Part shown: positions 33,796 to 45,600 of the stretch, in pieces | How positions within the stretch are numbered: the stretch's first letter is position 1 | Layout: the number at the start of each line of letters is the position of its first letter | DNA from: Linanthus parryae | Lineage: Eukaryota; Streptophyta; Magnoliopsida; Ericales; Polemoniaceae | Assembly (NCBI GenBank): GCA_023055425.1 | Contig: JALGPY010000002.1 | Span: 137,449,927-137,513,926 of the forward strand | Direction: 5' to 3' | Length of the DNA: 64,000 nucleotides | The notes under the pieces: generated by a model | Told to the model about the DNA's origin: nothing | Databases searched by the model: none | What the model saw: the letters and a program-made list of their open reading frames with translations, nothing else | Program-made: the position numbers and the translations under genes

Positions 33796-34422
33796 TGTGC
33801 ACAAGAGAATCCTGCAGAGAGAACTTCGTGTACACCAAAGGCAGAGAATAGAAAATGGCACAGGGAGTGTTGGGTTGTGTGTAGGGAGAGAGTAAGGAAG
33901 TAGTAATGTCCGAGAGAGAGACAGGGTTTGGCAGAGCTTCCGCGTATGACTAGTGTGTCCTCCCTTGTATGGAAGGGTTAACGTCCTATATATAACGGAG
34001 AATGTGACCGTTGTAGTGTGGTTAATGAGCCCATCAATGGCGTCTTAATTAGCTTAACCACAACGGCACGTTCGTCCGCGTATATAGAGACCGTTACAGC
34101 ACGTTATCCGCGTATACCGGAACCGTTATGGGGTTGACCGGGTTTGACCGGGTTGACCGGGTTTATGGAGCTCGTGCCATAAATCTCTCAAAATCAGTTA
34201 CTAAAGGTCGCGCGCGAGCTTGGCTCGCACGCGACAGGACTTACTCTAGCCTCCAGACCACTAAGTCCCTACAAGTCCCGTGCAGTGGTATGCGAGGGCC
34301 CTGTCTCGCAGCCCCCACGTGGATCAGCACGACTGGTGATCCAGTGTGTGTGGAGCACAATATGGTGTGCTGGATGATTGCCACGTTGCCAAGATCTGTC
34401 TGCTCAGAAAGCACTATCTACA
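33796..34422 (-). repeat. E1 5' LTR
   Basis: 627 bp, TGTGCACAAG to ACTATCTACA, followed by the target duplication CTTTT. It contains TATATATA for the minus-strand promoter and one extra GACCGGGTTT-type unit near 34136-34160. Confidence 0.92.
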
Positions 34423-34661
34423 CTTTTCAAATCAAATCACCGGGTCAAAGTGATCCAGTGAATAGTGTCAGAAAGTGAAGTAAGCTAAAAGAGAAGAGAC
34501 ATAGAGGTACTATTTAGTAGTGGGCCTTATCAGAAACTCATGTGTCATACAAGAATTTGGGGCAAACAATAGCTCAATATGAAAAAACAGTACCACCCAA
34601 ATCCATAAACGCTAGGTTATGTGCAAGGGCATTTTAGTCTTTTCGACACCAAGAAGCCCTA

Positions 34662-35029
34662 CTACTTATAGAGACCCTTAAGTTGCGAAGATGCAGCAGA
34701 TAGCATATGTTCTTTCTCGGATAAGTCATTCGGCGCCTCTTTGTTTCTGATTCTTCTAGCAAGAGAAAAGTTATCAGTTTCCACTTGAAATATGACAAGC
34801 CCTCAATCAATGGTCGCCTGGATCGCAATCTTAACAGTTATAGCCTCTGCTACCAACGAATCCAATTGGAAAGGTAGAGCGAAAGCCATGGCCATAATGA
34901 AATTACCATCGGAGCTGCGAAGTACTGCTCTGCCGCCGGATCTAGCTCTATCAAAGGAGATTGATCCATCAACGTTGAGTTTTAACCATCCATGTGGCGG
35001 AGGACGCAAACCACCTAGAATCTGCTGGA
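34662..35029 (-). pseudogene. RNase H-like (RVT_3 type) fragment
   Basis: Minus-strand frame 35009 to 34662 reads PPPHGWLKLNVDGS, GGRAVLRSSDGNF and SLVAEAITVKIAI. These are the DGS, RDS and AE positions of the RNase H domain found at the end of plant LINE polyproteins. A TGA interrupts after ATID, and the frame resumes with VETDNFSLARRI. The upstream end is cut by the E4 LTR at 35030, so only the C-terminal domain remains here. A host RVT_3 pseudogene is the alternative. Confidence 0.7.
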
Positions 35030-36445
35030 TGTTGGTGTATGCCCTAGATGCAAACTATTTTAGTGTGAATATTGTTTTGGTTAAACTATTCATTTTATTA
35101 GATATGGAGATATTTAATATAATGAAGTCCTTGGATTGCAATTGTTGTTATCTTAAAATATCCCTAGTCAAGTATAATGGTTATTAGGACGATCACTATG
35201 CAGAGTGACTAGTATGTGGGTCGACTGACATGGAGATATCAAGTCTAGCACATGGGTATGTATTAGGAGTAATAGCATACTGAATTGACCCACCACGAGA
35301 AGGCTACATCGACGTTAAGCGAATGTCACAAGTGCTTCTCGAAGTGACAATGGTGTTGTAGTCTTTTGACTTGAAGTCACTATATGCTTTAGGTGTGAAT
35401 TATCATGTTTTATTTCTTCAAACGTTTCACTGTAATTGGGTAACTATAAATGCGATAATCGGACATGATATGGAACAAGCTGAGTGATGGTAGTGATGTA
35501 GACAGGATTTGTCCCACCCACATAACGGGAGTATGTATCCATGGACACTCGATGACTAGTACTTACAAATGCCTGTTCAGGCTCGGTTAGATCAATATAT
35601 GATATTGATGTTATCTGTTCAGATAAGTCTACTCTCAGGGTCGAGAAACTATGGATTAGATACACGAATGTGACATATGTGTCTCGTGTCCAATCCGAAT
35701 ATTGTGACAAAGGGACTATACATCACGGTAACATTGGTCACGGAGGTTTGTCAGATCACTGACTATTCATATTTCTTAGGTAGCATTGATGTGTAGTTAG
35801 ACAACGCTCACTGTTTGTAATTTTTAATGCCAACATAATAGGAAAGTGCAGGGCCACACACCAAAAGATTAGACTGGATGTAGATGTTAATTAGTTGGAC
35901 TAATAACAGTTAAAAGAATCAGGGATCAAAGTGCAACAACGTGCATATTCAGTTAGACTAAATAGAAAATTAGACTAAACTACTAATTAATCCAAGTATA
36001 GATCATATTAATAGTCGCGCAATTTTGTAATTAATAGAGTTATTAATTATAAAAGACTAGTCCAACCCTAATTATTCAATAGATGAAACAATTAGAGCTA
36101 GAAAAAAAAAGATGGAGAGAGAGGTGTAGCCCCCCCTGCCCGGCGGCAAGAAGAGAGGTCGCCCCTCCCTCCTTCATTGTTGCGCACTTTGCTTGATTTG
36201 ATCAAGCTTCTGATTGCTCCTTCCCTACATTGCTAGAACAAACAGTAGAGCAAGATCCAGTTGCTCATCTTACAGTGTGGATACCAGCAGAGGCTTGGAC
36301 TTTACTTCTACGTAGTGATCAGTCAGATTAACAAGGTAACATTTTCTCCTTCATCATGTTATGATGGTTAACCTGAGATCAGCGGAGAGTTTTGGGGAGG
36401 AAAATTATTGTATTTCCGCTGCGTAGCCTGCACCAAAACCCTACA
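35030..36445 (+). repeat. E4 5' LTR
   Basis: 1416 bp, TGTTGGTGTATGCCC to AAAACCCTACA. It contains AATATCCCTAGTCAAG and TTAGGAGTAATAGCATACT blocks also seen (reversed) in the E6 LTRs, but it is clearly diverged from them. Confidence 0.82.
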
Positions 36446-36446
36446 A

Positions 36447-36459
36447 TGATATCAGAGCC
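36447..36459 (+). promoter_or_regulatory. E4 primer binding site (tRNA-Met, one change)
   Basis: TGATATCAGAGCC starts one base after the LTR. The canonical site is TGGTATCAGAGCC, so there is one substitution. Confidence 0.75.
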
Positions 36460-37326
36460 ATAGGTCGACGGCGCATAATTTGATTTATGTGGTTACGTGT
36501 TTTATCAGTTTTGACTGTATCTGTCAATTTGACCGTATACAGTAAAAAAAACTGATATGCTTATTATGATACGCCATGAATATGATTCATGTTCAGATTC
36601 ATTAATTTTGTATATTATGCGAAAATAATGAACTTTCAGGTAATTGGCCGGTGATGAACTAGGGTTAGGGCAGAAATTGGGAAGAAAAGGGTTTTCTGTC
36701 CCACATGGTTCGGCCAAGCAGAAAAGGGGGCTGCAAATTTTGATTTTGACCCCAGGGTTTCGCCCTCGTGACCGACCCGCCTCTTGGTGCTCTCAGCCAG
36801 GTCTGACCGGTCATGACTGGTTCGGCCAGTGTGACTGGTTTGACTGGTCTGATTTTTTAGACTGGTTTGACCGATTGACCTAGTTATCTCAATTCAATTA
36901 AATTTTTTTTTCAGGCTACGACACAAGCAACTAATATGCGGTTGTTGAATTAAGAGATCAAACGCAACTAAGCTATTTCAATAGGATTGAAGGCTTAGAG
37001 GCAAGACAATTGGGAGTTATCTATGAGGTAGATAAGGAATAATGATTTATTTGCCTACTTGAACCAAGAGCTGCTTTGGATGTAATTGGAATCTGTTCCT
37101 ACCTAAATAACAAAATTTTGGGTGACCTGCCAAGGCAGACTCAAGAGGAGGTGAAGTATGGATCTTGGGCCAGTAGAAAATATATGTTATTTTTCGCATT
37201 AATAGTTAGGGCTGTTAGTTCGAGCAAAAATAGTGGGATCTATATTTGATAATCTAGCCATTGTTAAGTATAGTATAATTGTTCACAATACTAAAATTGT
37301 ATATTTCTCATTCTTTGTAGATTTCC
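36460..37326 (+). other. E4 leader, no gene
   Basis: Untranslated region between primer site and gag ATG. It includes a run of TGACTGGTT / GACCGGTC words near 36800-36880. Short ORFs here have no support. Confidence 0.6.
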
Positions 37327-38010
37327 AATGGCAAACAATCAAGAAACATCGACACTATCTTTGTGCTCTGTCTTTGAGAAAAACAAACTGTCTGGAATGA
37401 ATTTTGAGACTGGTACAAAAACTTGAGAATTGTTCTCTAGAAAGAAAAGAAGATGTACATTCTAGAGCAACCAATTCTAGAAGCACCACATGTTGATGTT
37501 ACTGCTGATGTAAGGAAGGCACATCAGAATATTCTTGATGATTCTACTGAGTTGACTTGCCTAATGCTTTGTACCATGAACTCTGAGTTTCATAAGCAAC
37601 ATGAGAACATGGAGGCGTATGATATGATCATACATTTGAAACAGCTCTTCCCGAAGCAAGCAAGGCATGAGCGGTATGAAGTATCAAAAGCATTGTTCAA
37701 GTGTAGTCTGCTAGAGGGAAACCCAATGGGACCTCATGTGCTTCGTATGATCGGGTACCTTGAGAATCTCGACAGGTTGGGGTTTCTATTCAGCCAAGAG
37801 TTGGCTATTGATCTCATCCTGCAATCGTTGTCGGACAGTTTCAGTCAGTTCATCATGAACTAAAACATGAATGAGATAAAAAAAACTCTACCATACTTGC
37901 TCAATATGTTGAGGAGCGCAGAACAGAGTATTATGAAAGGTAAAGGCAAGGTCATAATGATGATCAATAAGGGGAAAGGCAAGCAGGTTGTCGAGAACTC
38001 TAGAGGGAAG
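37327..38010 (+). pseudogene. E4 gag, N-terminal and core part (broken)
   Basis: Starts MANNQETSTLSL at 37327. A frame change follows near 37408 and a TAG lies in the next segment. The core is open from 37453: EQPILEAP, NSEFHKQHENMEAYDMIIHL, ARHERYEV, GPHVLRMIGY and ELAIDLILQSL, a UBN2-type copia gag. A TAA at 37861-37863 interrupts before MNEIKKTLP. A Lys/Gly-rich linker then runs into the insertion at 38011. The same frame resumes at 63823. Confidence 0.8.
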
Positions 38011-38404
38011 TGTAATATCCCGTCCCGCATCGAGATATTGTGGTTTGATATTGTGGGTTATATATATATATATGGTTGAGGGATTGTGATATTATGTCTC
38101 ACATCATAGATTCGTGAGTTTGACATCTGATAAATGGTAAACCTTGTGGAATACTACTAGCACCTTCAAGGCTTAAGCATTTTTATTCGGTGGCACGAAT
38201 AAAGAAGTTGTTGGGACAGTAATCCACGGGTGTTACAAATGGTATCAGAGTCAACCCTGGTCCCGCAAGCGCTCTGTGGAGGTTTGCCGCCAGCCACGGG
38301 TATACGTAATTGGGCACACTCGACGAGGATGTCGAGTATATAAGGTGGGGGGTTTGTAATATCCCGTCCCACATCGAGATATTGTGGTTTAATATTTTGT
38401 TTAG

Positions 38405-38441
<37 letters not shown>

Positions 38442-39035
38442 AAGATATATATGGTTGAGGGATTGTGATATTATGTCCCATATCAGAGATTTGTGAGTTT
38501 GACATCTGATATATGGTAAACCTTGTGGAATACTACTACAACCTTCAAGTCTTAAGCATTTTTATTCGGTGGTACGGATAAAGAAGTTGTTGGACAGTAA
38601 TCCACGGGTGTTACAAATTATTGTAATATCCCGTCCTACATCGAGATATTGTGGATTAATATTGTGGATTGGATATATATGGTGGGGGGATTGTAGTATT
38701 TCGTCCCGCATTGGAGATTTGTGAGTTTGAAATCTGGTATATGGTAAACCTTGTGGATTACTACAAGCACCTTCAAGGCTTAAGAATTTTTATCCAGTGG
38801 TACGGATAAAGAAGTTGCTTGCAAAGTAATCCGCGCGGGTTGTTACAAATGGTATCAGAGCCAACCCATGTCCCGCAAGGGCTCCGTGGCGGTTCGCCGC
38901 CAGCCAAGGGGATACGTGACTAGGCACACTCGACGAGTACGTCGATCATATAAGGTTGGGGGATTGTAATATCCCATCCCACATCGAGATACTGGGGATT
39001 AATATTTTGGATTGGATATATATATGGTGGGGGAG
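38011..39035 (+). repeat. Tandem TRIM-like LTR array
   Basis: Four LTR-like copies start TGTAATATCCC: 38011-38237, 38355-38615, 38622-38847 and 38965-39035 (cut short). Complete copies end GGTTGTTACA or GGGTGTTACA. After copies 1 and 3 comes AATGGTATCAGAG (tRNA-Met site), about 117 bp of interior with no ORF, and a purine-rich AAGGTGGGGGG or AAGGTTGGGGG before the next copy. Copies 2 and 3 are only 6 bp apart. These are miniature terminal-repeat retrotransposons or a tandem derivative. The left flank is GGAAG. Confidence 0.75.
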
Positions 39036-39084
39036 TGTAGTATCCTGTCCCAAATTAGAGAGTGAATCGAAAAAGGTTGGGTAC
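39036..39084 (+). repeat. Chromovirus-like LTR, left piece
   Basis: TGTAGTATCCTGTCCCAAAT starts an LTR whose remainder lies beyond E3 at 62398. The E3 duplication GGTAC marks the cut. Assignment to a Tekay/Del-type gypsy LTR rests on the end sequences only. Confidence 0.55.
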
Positions 39085-40376
39085 TGTAAGTTCACAGGTT
39101 TCACAGGCTTGAAATACAGGGCTATTTCAAGGCCTTGAACCAGTTTTCAAAGCCTTGAATCACAGGTTTCACAGGCAAAGTTATTTCAAGGCATTGAAAC
39201 AGCATTCAAAGCCTTGGAACTATCCGACCTGTATCCATATTCTAAGGGGGAGTTTCTCTGAATACTTCTGATCTTATTCTAACTCTCTCACCCCTATATT
39301 TGATCTGTTATCACTTGATGATGCAAAAAAAAGTTTATGATTCACATAGACCTCATTTGTTTAACCTGTTTGACTTAGTTTGCAAAGAAATTTTATTTCC
39401 TAGTTTGTATAGGATTGGTTTCCTAATCTGGATTTTGTAGAAAAGGAAACATGGAGAGGATGTCATTCTGTGATCAATCAGGCACTCTTGACGGCTTCTC
39501 AATCTGTTTAAAGACAAGATCAGAACAATATCTTTGAAGATTATGATCAACTATCCGTTGGAGAAGGCTGTTAAAAGAGTCAAAGTTGTTGCCTACAAAA
39601 TAGGAAGTTTGTTGCTGAAAATCAGGAAAGATTTACAGAGCATCTGAGCTGTATAAATAGAGCTCATTTTGAAGCAACAACAACACTCAACGGCCAAAAA
39701 GAGAGACACATTTCAGGATTGACAAGCATCAAAAAAGCACATCATTCTCACAATCCAACTCACAGAAGATCATTGCATTCTTCACTGCAGTTATACACTT
39801 TCAGTGTTCTTCTTACTTGTACTCAATTTGTATATCATTCTCATACTACTTCTGTCTCTCATTCTCAAGGATTGTTCAAAGTGAACAATAGAGAATTTTT
39901 AGTTAATAAGTTAGCTAGAGGAGGTACTAGATAGGTTAGAGAGAACCACAAGCTGTTACAGAGTAAGGCATATCTCTATGCTTGAGATCTAGGGCTTAGC
40001 TTTTGATTAATAAGAATTGTGTTGAAAATCCTGCAGGGTGAAAATCCTTGAGGTAGAGACGTGGGTCTGAAGTCTATAAATCTTGTGTCTCTTGCATTTC
40101 CAGTTTCATTTGCATACTTGGTTTTACAGCATTCAAACTAGTCTATTTTCAAGGGCTTCAAACTCTTTTCAAGACCTTGAAAAAGACTTGTCTGTTTCTT
40201 TACTTAAAATTTTATTTCATCTCAAAGGTTTGAAACTGTTTTCAAAAGGCGTTGAACTTCATTGCTCTTCACAGAAACTTTTATCTTTGCAAGTTTTGCA
40301 AAAAGTTGGCATACTCTATTCAACCCCCCCTTCTAGATTATCTGTGCTGCAATTCTACCTGCTTACTCCCCTTTCA
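39085..40376 (+). repeat. E3 5' LTR
   Basis: 1292 bp, TGTAAGTTCACAGG to CTCCCCTTTCA. It has a TATAAATA box at 39652-39659 and several variants of the palindrome TTTCAAGGCCTTGAAA. Confidence 0.88.
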
Positions 40377-40378
40377 AT

Positions 40379-40390
40379 TGGTATCAGAGC
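40379..40390 (+). promoter_or_regulatory. E3 primer binding site (tRNA-Met)
   Basis: TGGTATCAGAGC begins two bases after the LTR. Confidence 0.85.
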
Positions 40391-40417
40391 TTGTATCACT
40401 GTATAAGATTTAACAAT

Positions 40418-41340
40418 ATGGTTATCATGAGTACTGCAGTTGATGGTGGTTTCTCACAGGGAAGAGCTGCTAACAGACCTCCTCTATTTTGTGGAGATAA
40501 TTTTGCTCACTCGAAAACCCTGATGAAAATGTTCATCATTGATCAAGACATAGAGCTATGGACCATTATTCAGAATGGACCTCACACTTTCTACACAGAG
40601 AAATATGGGATTAAAACACCCAAATCTGAAGACTCACTTTCTTCATCTGAATTAGAACAATTCTCTAATAACTTCAAAGCTATTAACATCTTGTATTGTG
40701 CTTTGAGAACAAATGAATTCAACAGGATTTCAGGCTGTAAGACTGCCAAGGAGATCTGGGATAATCTTGTGGTGACATTTGAAGGAACCAGTCGAGTCAA
40801 GCAAACCAAGATCAACATCTATCTCAGGCAATATGAGCTATTCAAGATAAATGCAGATGAGTCAATCAGAGACATGTTCAAGAGGTTCACAGACATTGTC
40901 AATAACCTTGGTTCACTGGGAAAGCATATTTCCAATGAAGAAAAGGTAAGGAAGATTCTGAGAAGTTTTTTTAAGGCAAAATGGGAACCAAAGACTACTG
41001 CAATTGAGGAAGCCCAAGATCTCTCATCACTCCAACTTGATGACCTACAAGGGAAGCTTCTGACACATGAAATATCCATGAATGAAGCTGATGGAGAGCT
41101 ACCAGAAGGTGTCAAGAACTTAGCACTCAAGGCCAAAGAGAATGAGAAAATCCAATGTTTTGAAACTGAAGATGATGATGAAGATCCATTTGCTTTGATT
41201 TCCAAAGCCTTGACCAAAATCCTCAAGATGAAGAACAAATTTGGAAACAAAGACTTCAACAGAGAAAGACACAGATCATCCAATAGCAAGGACTACAAAG
41301 GTAAGCCTTCTTCACAGAATAATAAATCAAAAGTCATGAA
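40418..41340 (+). pseudogene. E3 gag, first part (cut by E2)
   Basis: Open from ATG 40418 (or 40427) into the E2 target site. UBN2-type copia gag: FCGDNFAHSKTLMKMFI, AKEIWDNLVVTFEG, YELFKINADESIRDM, FTDIVNNL and EAQDLSSLQLDDLQGKL. It is followed by an acidic DDDEDPFAL stretch and a Lys/Ser-rich linker. The reading frame itself has no stop before the insertion; the zinc knuckle follows at 56817. The apparent ORF end beyond 41344 is read-through into the E2 LTR. Confidence 0.85.
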
Positions 41341-41344
41341 CTGC

Positions 41345-41970
41345 TGTGCACAAGAGATTCCGGCGGGGAGACCTCCGTGTGCACTGTGTGTAGTGGATCA
41401 AGGATCGCACAGGAAGAGTGAGGTTGTGTGTAGGGAGAGAGTAAGGCAGTAGCAATGTCTGAGAGAGAGACAGAGGTTTGGCAGAGCTTCCGCGTATGGC
41501 AGTGTGTTCTCCTTTGTATGGAAAGGTTGACGATCTATATATACTGGAGAACATGACCGTTGTAGTGTGGTTAATGCGCCCATTAATGGCGGCTTAATTA
41601 GCTTAACCATAACGGCACGTTCGTCCGAGTATATAGGAACCGTTAGAGCACGTGGTGCGCGAATACCGGAACCGTTACGAGGTTGACCGGGTTTGACCGG
41701 ATTGACCGGGTTTATGGAGCTCGTGCCATAAATCTCTCAAAACAGTTACTAAAGGTCGCGTGCGGGCTTGGCTCGCACGCGACAGGGCTTACTCTAGCCT
41801 CCAAACCACTAAGTCCCTACAAGTCCCGTGCAGTGGTATGCGAGGGCTCTGTCTCGCAGCCCCCACATGGATCAGCTCGGCTGGTGATGCAGTGTGTGTG
41901 GAGCACAATATGGTGTGCTGGATGGCTGCCACGTGGCCAAGATCTGTCATGTCAGAAAGCAGTATCTACA
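41345..41970 (-). repeat. E2 3' LTR
   Basis: 626 bp, TGTGCACAAGAGATTCC to CAGTATCTACA. It has TATATATA at 41536-41543. Confidence 0.94.
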
Positions 41971-41986
41971 TTAGCCCCCTTTCTGC
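41971..41986 (-). promoter_or_regulatory. E2 polypurine tract
   Basis: On the minus strand AGAAAGGGGGCTAA runs straight into the 3' LTR. Confidence 0.82.
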
Positions 41987-42230
41987 GCGTGAAGACTCAT
42001 AGCCGTATAGACTTCCATGCGCGGAAACCAACTTACGCGTCACCGCCACGCACCAATTCAAATATGGGTAAATTCAGCCCCCGTGCGTGCCATTATGACC
42101 TAAAACCCCTAGAGTCGTGCCGTCTGACCTTTAGGGTTTTAGGCGTGATGTCAGCTTGTCCTGTGATTGCGCGATTCGACGGTGACGGTTGCGATTCGAC
42201 TATCGAAAGGACGCAACCCTTCATTGTTTT

Positions 42231-42658
42231 GGATAAATACCTTGTATCCCCCATTATTGCAAAGCATCACTTCTTTCTCTTAAAGTGAATGGTACCCGGA
42301 GATCTCCGAGAGCAGATCCAGATAATCAATCACCAGTTCAGAACTGCAATCCGTGTTCTTCAATTGTGCTCATCCAAGCAGGCTTCAAGAAAACAAGGTT
42401 GGCCTTGTTTACTTTTGATTTAAGATACCAGTGTTTGCCTTGAACTGCGTTGAATCTGTAAACCCATGAAATTTGTGAAGAGGGTTTGGTCTTTGAACCT
42501 GCTTTGCTTTAGTCCTTCAACAATATGAGATCTTGCAACTCCCAAATTTCTGAAATTGATACCAGAACTGTTCGTCTTCCTTTGCGTAGAACTTGAATTT
42601 CAAAATTCAAACTGAAGTGTGGTATTTCTCCCCCCTTTTTTCTTGCTCTTCCGCAGGA
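42231..42658 (+). promoter_or_regulatory. TATA-like box and leader of the antisense PMD gene (E2)
   Basis: GGATAAATAC at 42231-42240 matches E1. A plausible leader intron runs from AACAAG/GTTGG (GT at 42398) to CTCTTCCGCAG (AG at 42655-42656), two bases before the ATG. The box faces against the LTR promoter. Confidence 0.55.
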
Positions 42659-45600
42659 ATGGCCAAGACAAGAGTAACCAGACCCGTCAAGGAAGATGAA
42701 GAGATACCCGACCTTCCGCAGGCCCTGTGGCGAAAAGCCCCCTTTTTAGGCGGCAAAGATTTCTACCATGCGAGGGTAAAGGCGAAGAGGATGCCTGATC
42801 CTGTCCTAGTTGAGCGATTGCTGACGCTGAATCGCCCAGTTAACTCAGCCTTGCTCGAGTTTGTTGGTTCCGAGGATGTAGTTCGATTGGGGGTCGAGAA
42901 CGGGCACTTCCCATATACTGCGATTTCTACTCAGGCATTCGTCCAGAAATTGGACTATATGGATGAGTGGATTGACCACGTTTTGGACCATCACGCCGTG
43001 ACTCTTAATGAAGCCGGCGTATACTTTGCTATCCGTGCTATGAAGGGTGCTGCCGTGAAGCTGGATCAGTCCATGCTTCCAGACCTTCTGTCCCGTTACT
43101 CGCCTGCGACTCATACGTTCCATTTTGCCGAGTTCGAGGCTGCCCCCACACTCGAGGACGTTCAAATGCTGTATGAGCTTTCCCCCATGGGCGAAGTGGA
43201 CCCTTTGAGTCCCTTGAGGACATCTGCGGAGATTGCTTTATACACGCAGATGGAGGAATGCCTAGCAGAGGTGAAGAAAATCTCCACTCGGTGGACCACT
43301 ACGAAGCCTCTTCCGAATTGGCAGCTGGTTGATACATCCGCGAAGAATACCTGGAACAAATGGTTGCAGTACTTCTTTCGAGACTATGCGAACAGCAGCA
43401 TTACTAAAAAAACTTCTGAGTGAAGATCCGGAGGCCGAGAATTACGTAGAGGGCAAGGGCTACCATTTGACCCTTTGTGCTTTTCTCTATGCCTGGCTGT
43501 CAAGGTATCTGATTGATGGTCACCCCCATGATGGAGTCTTCTACCATGTGTTGCCACTTGCTGTGAGGCTCGCTCTTGGCCAGAGAGTCGCACTCGGACC
43601 CTTGGTTTTGGGCACGCTGTACTATAGGCTTGATCAGCTGGTTCTGGCTATGAGGGAGTCGCGTGGCCGCCTCGATGTACTGACTTTTGTCAATATTTCC
43701 TTTTTGACAATGTGGGTTTTCGAGCGCTGGCCTTCTTATGCTCCAACTGCTCTCCAACTTGACAAGTGGTGTCCCCCAGGCGAGACAGAAGCGCGCAACA
43801 GCGGAAGAGCTGCAAGATGGTTCGGAACAGGCAACACCAAGTGCGTTTGGAGTTTGATATGCGACAAACGGAAGGAGTTTACTGCCAGGCCCTATGCCAC
43901 GCGCATTGAGAATGTGCGATGGTTTCCAAAGCTGTACCCCTCTAAAGGCATGGTCTTTTCAGAAGAGCTTCTCTTTGAAAGGGGACCTCATTTCCATGAG
44001 CGCTACCGCGAGTTCTTTTGCTGGTGTCTGCGAGGTTCCCTTCCTGCCCTTGCAGAGCATATTCGTGAGCTCGCGCCGAGGTATGAGAGGCTTACCGTGG
44101 ACGTTGACCCCACTCGAGTTTCTCCTCAGTTTGGTTTTGATGCGGTGGCTCCATCAATCTGGCCCCAGTCTATTGTCAGAGGATGCTACAAGCGCTTGCT
44201 AACAAAGGAGTGCGAGACGGTTTTCATGAACAATCTTCCTTTTGAGCAGCCTGCGGGAACCCGCGAGGGTGGTTGTTCCCAGAACTGGCTCGCATACTGG
44301 GTTGCCCAGCAAACGAGGATCGAGACAGAGTCGGCCGCGCAGCCGGGTAGAGCTCCCTTGATCAAAAGAAACTCCTTTCCGTTTCGCCCCACTTGCAGTC
44401 TGAGCGAGTCTGAGTATGGTTGCTACTCACTGTTGGATCGTGAGAACCATCTGTGTCCTGACGTCATTCTGAAGGAGCAAGTCGCCGCAGTTAAGAAGAG
44501 CGACACGCAAGTCGTCAGATATAGCAAGGCTTTTGCTGAGGTAAGCAATTTCTTTGCATGTGTTAAGATCCTTGATTTCCTTATGCTGACACTTTTATTC
44601 TGTACTGTTGTAGTGTCATGTGCGGAGATTCGCAGCTGGTGATCGCTCCAAGTCGCTGGTCAACACCATTGTTGCCAACAGAAGACAAAAGCAGCCGTTC
44701 CGGCTTTCATGGAGGATGGACGCTGAGGTTGAAACAAAGGTTCGCGCAGTCATGAATGCTTTTGCTGACTCGCTGATAGACAATCCTCCGGCTCCATCTC
44801 CTCCTGGAGATGACCCGTCCCATCCAGCGACTGCGGCGCCGAGAGTGAAGAGACCTAGGCAAAAGGGAATTACGATTTCTTCCCCTAGAAGTGCTCCAGC
44901 TTCTCCTCCAGTGAGGTCCCTTTCTATCAAGGACAAAGGCAAAGGTCGCATGCCCAGCAAAGTGCGGAAAGAGCTCGCAGTTGAGTCTTTCGTTCCATTC
45001 GATCAAGAGGAAGAGGAAGAGAGGCAGGAGCCCCAAGCAAGTGATGAAGAAGAAGAAGCAACAGTTGTGATGCATGAGGAAGAATCAGGAGGTACCTCCG
45101 TCGCATTTCCTTTCCCGTCATCGTAACTTCTTTGCACTTCTTTTCTTTAAGCCATTCGTGTATTCGCTGATGATGATGATGAAACCATTGGCGGCCTTGT
45201 GGCCAAGAGACAAAAGAGAGATGCCCATTCTGGCATTCCAGACGATCCCATAAGCGAGGACGTTCTTGCTGAGTCCCGGAAGACAGCCGCGGAGGCTGCT
45301 GAGAGAAGAAGGCGGCGGGAAGAAGAGGAGCTGGAGCGTGTGAAACAGCAGAGCCTCGAAGAGCAGCATGTTGACGACTTAGTGCGTCCAGTTGGCGAGG
45401 AAGACGAGCTTCCCGAAGAAGTGGCTTCTCATGCGGAGGAGGAAGATGAGGTTCCCGGAGAGGATGCAACAGCCTTGGAGCAAGTCCAAGCGGATTTTGA
45501 GGAGATCGCAGGCGGCGATAAAGGTGAGATCTTCAATCTCGCAGTAACTTATAGAGATGTTATTGTGGGTGCGTTAAAGCATGGTGTGTCAAAGGCTGAC

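Larger units (their letters stand above)
6361..34422 (-). mobile_element. E1: Ty3/gypsy Tat-type LTR retrotransposon, disrupted
   Basis: A 28,062-bp unit bounded by matching LTRs (6361-6969 and 33796-34422) and a 5-bp target duplication CTTTT (6356-6360 and 34423-34427). Without its two internal insertions (E5, E6) it is about 14.8 kb, close to its relative E2 (15.5 kb). Gag, protease, RT, RNase H and integrase read on the minus strand. A spliced PMD gene and a 115-codon ORF read on the plus strand between the tandem repeats and the left LTR. I counted roughly 17-20 substitutions between the LTRs plus one 18-bp indel, more than in E2, so E1 is the older copy. It cannot move by itself: pol carries frameshifts, stops and two insertions. 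Confidence 0.92.

Noticed and set aside
38011..39035. Cassandra-type TRIM with an embedded 5S rRNA promoter
   Set aside because: The ends resemble TRIMs, but I see no 5S rRNA internal control region in any of the four copies.
39719..39934. ORF recurring at 61733-61924
   Set aside because: Both copies lie in the E3 LTRs downstream of the TATA box; presumably transcribed leader, with no sign of coding constraint.
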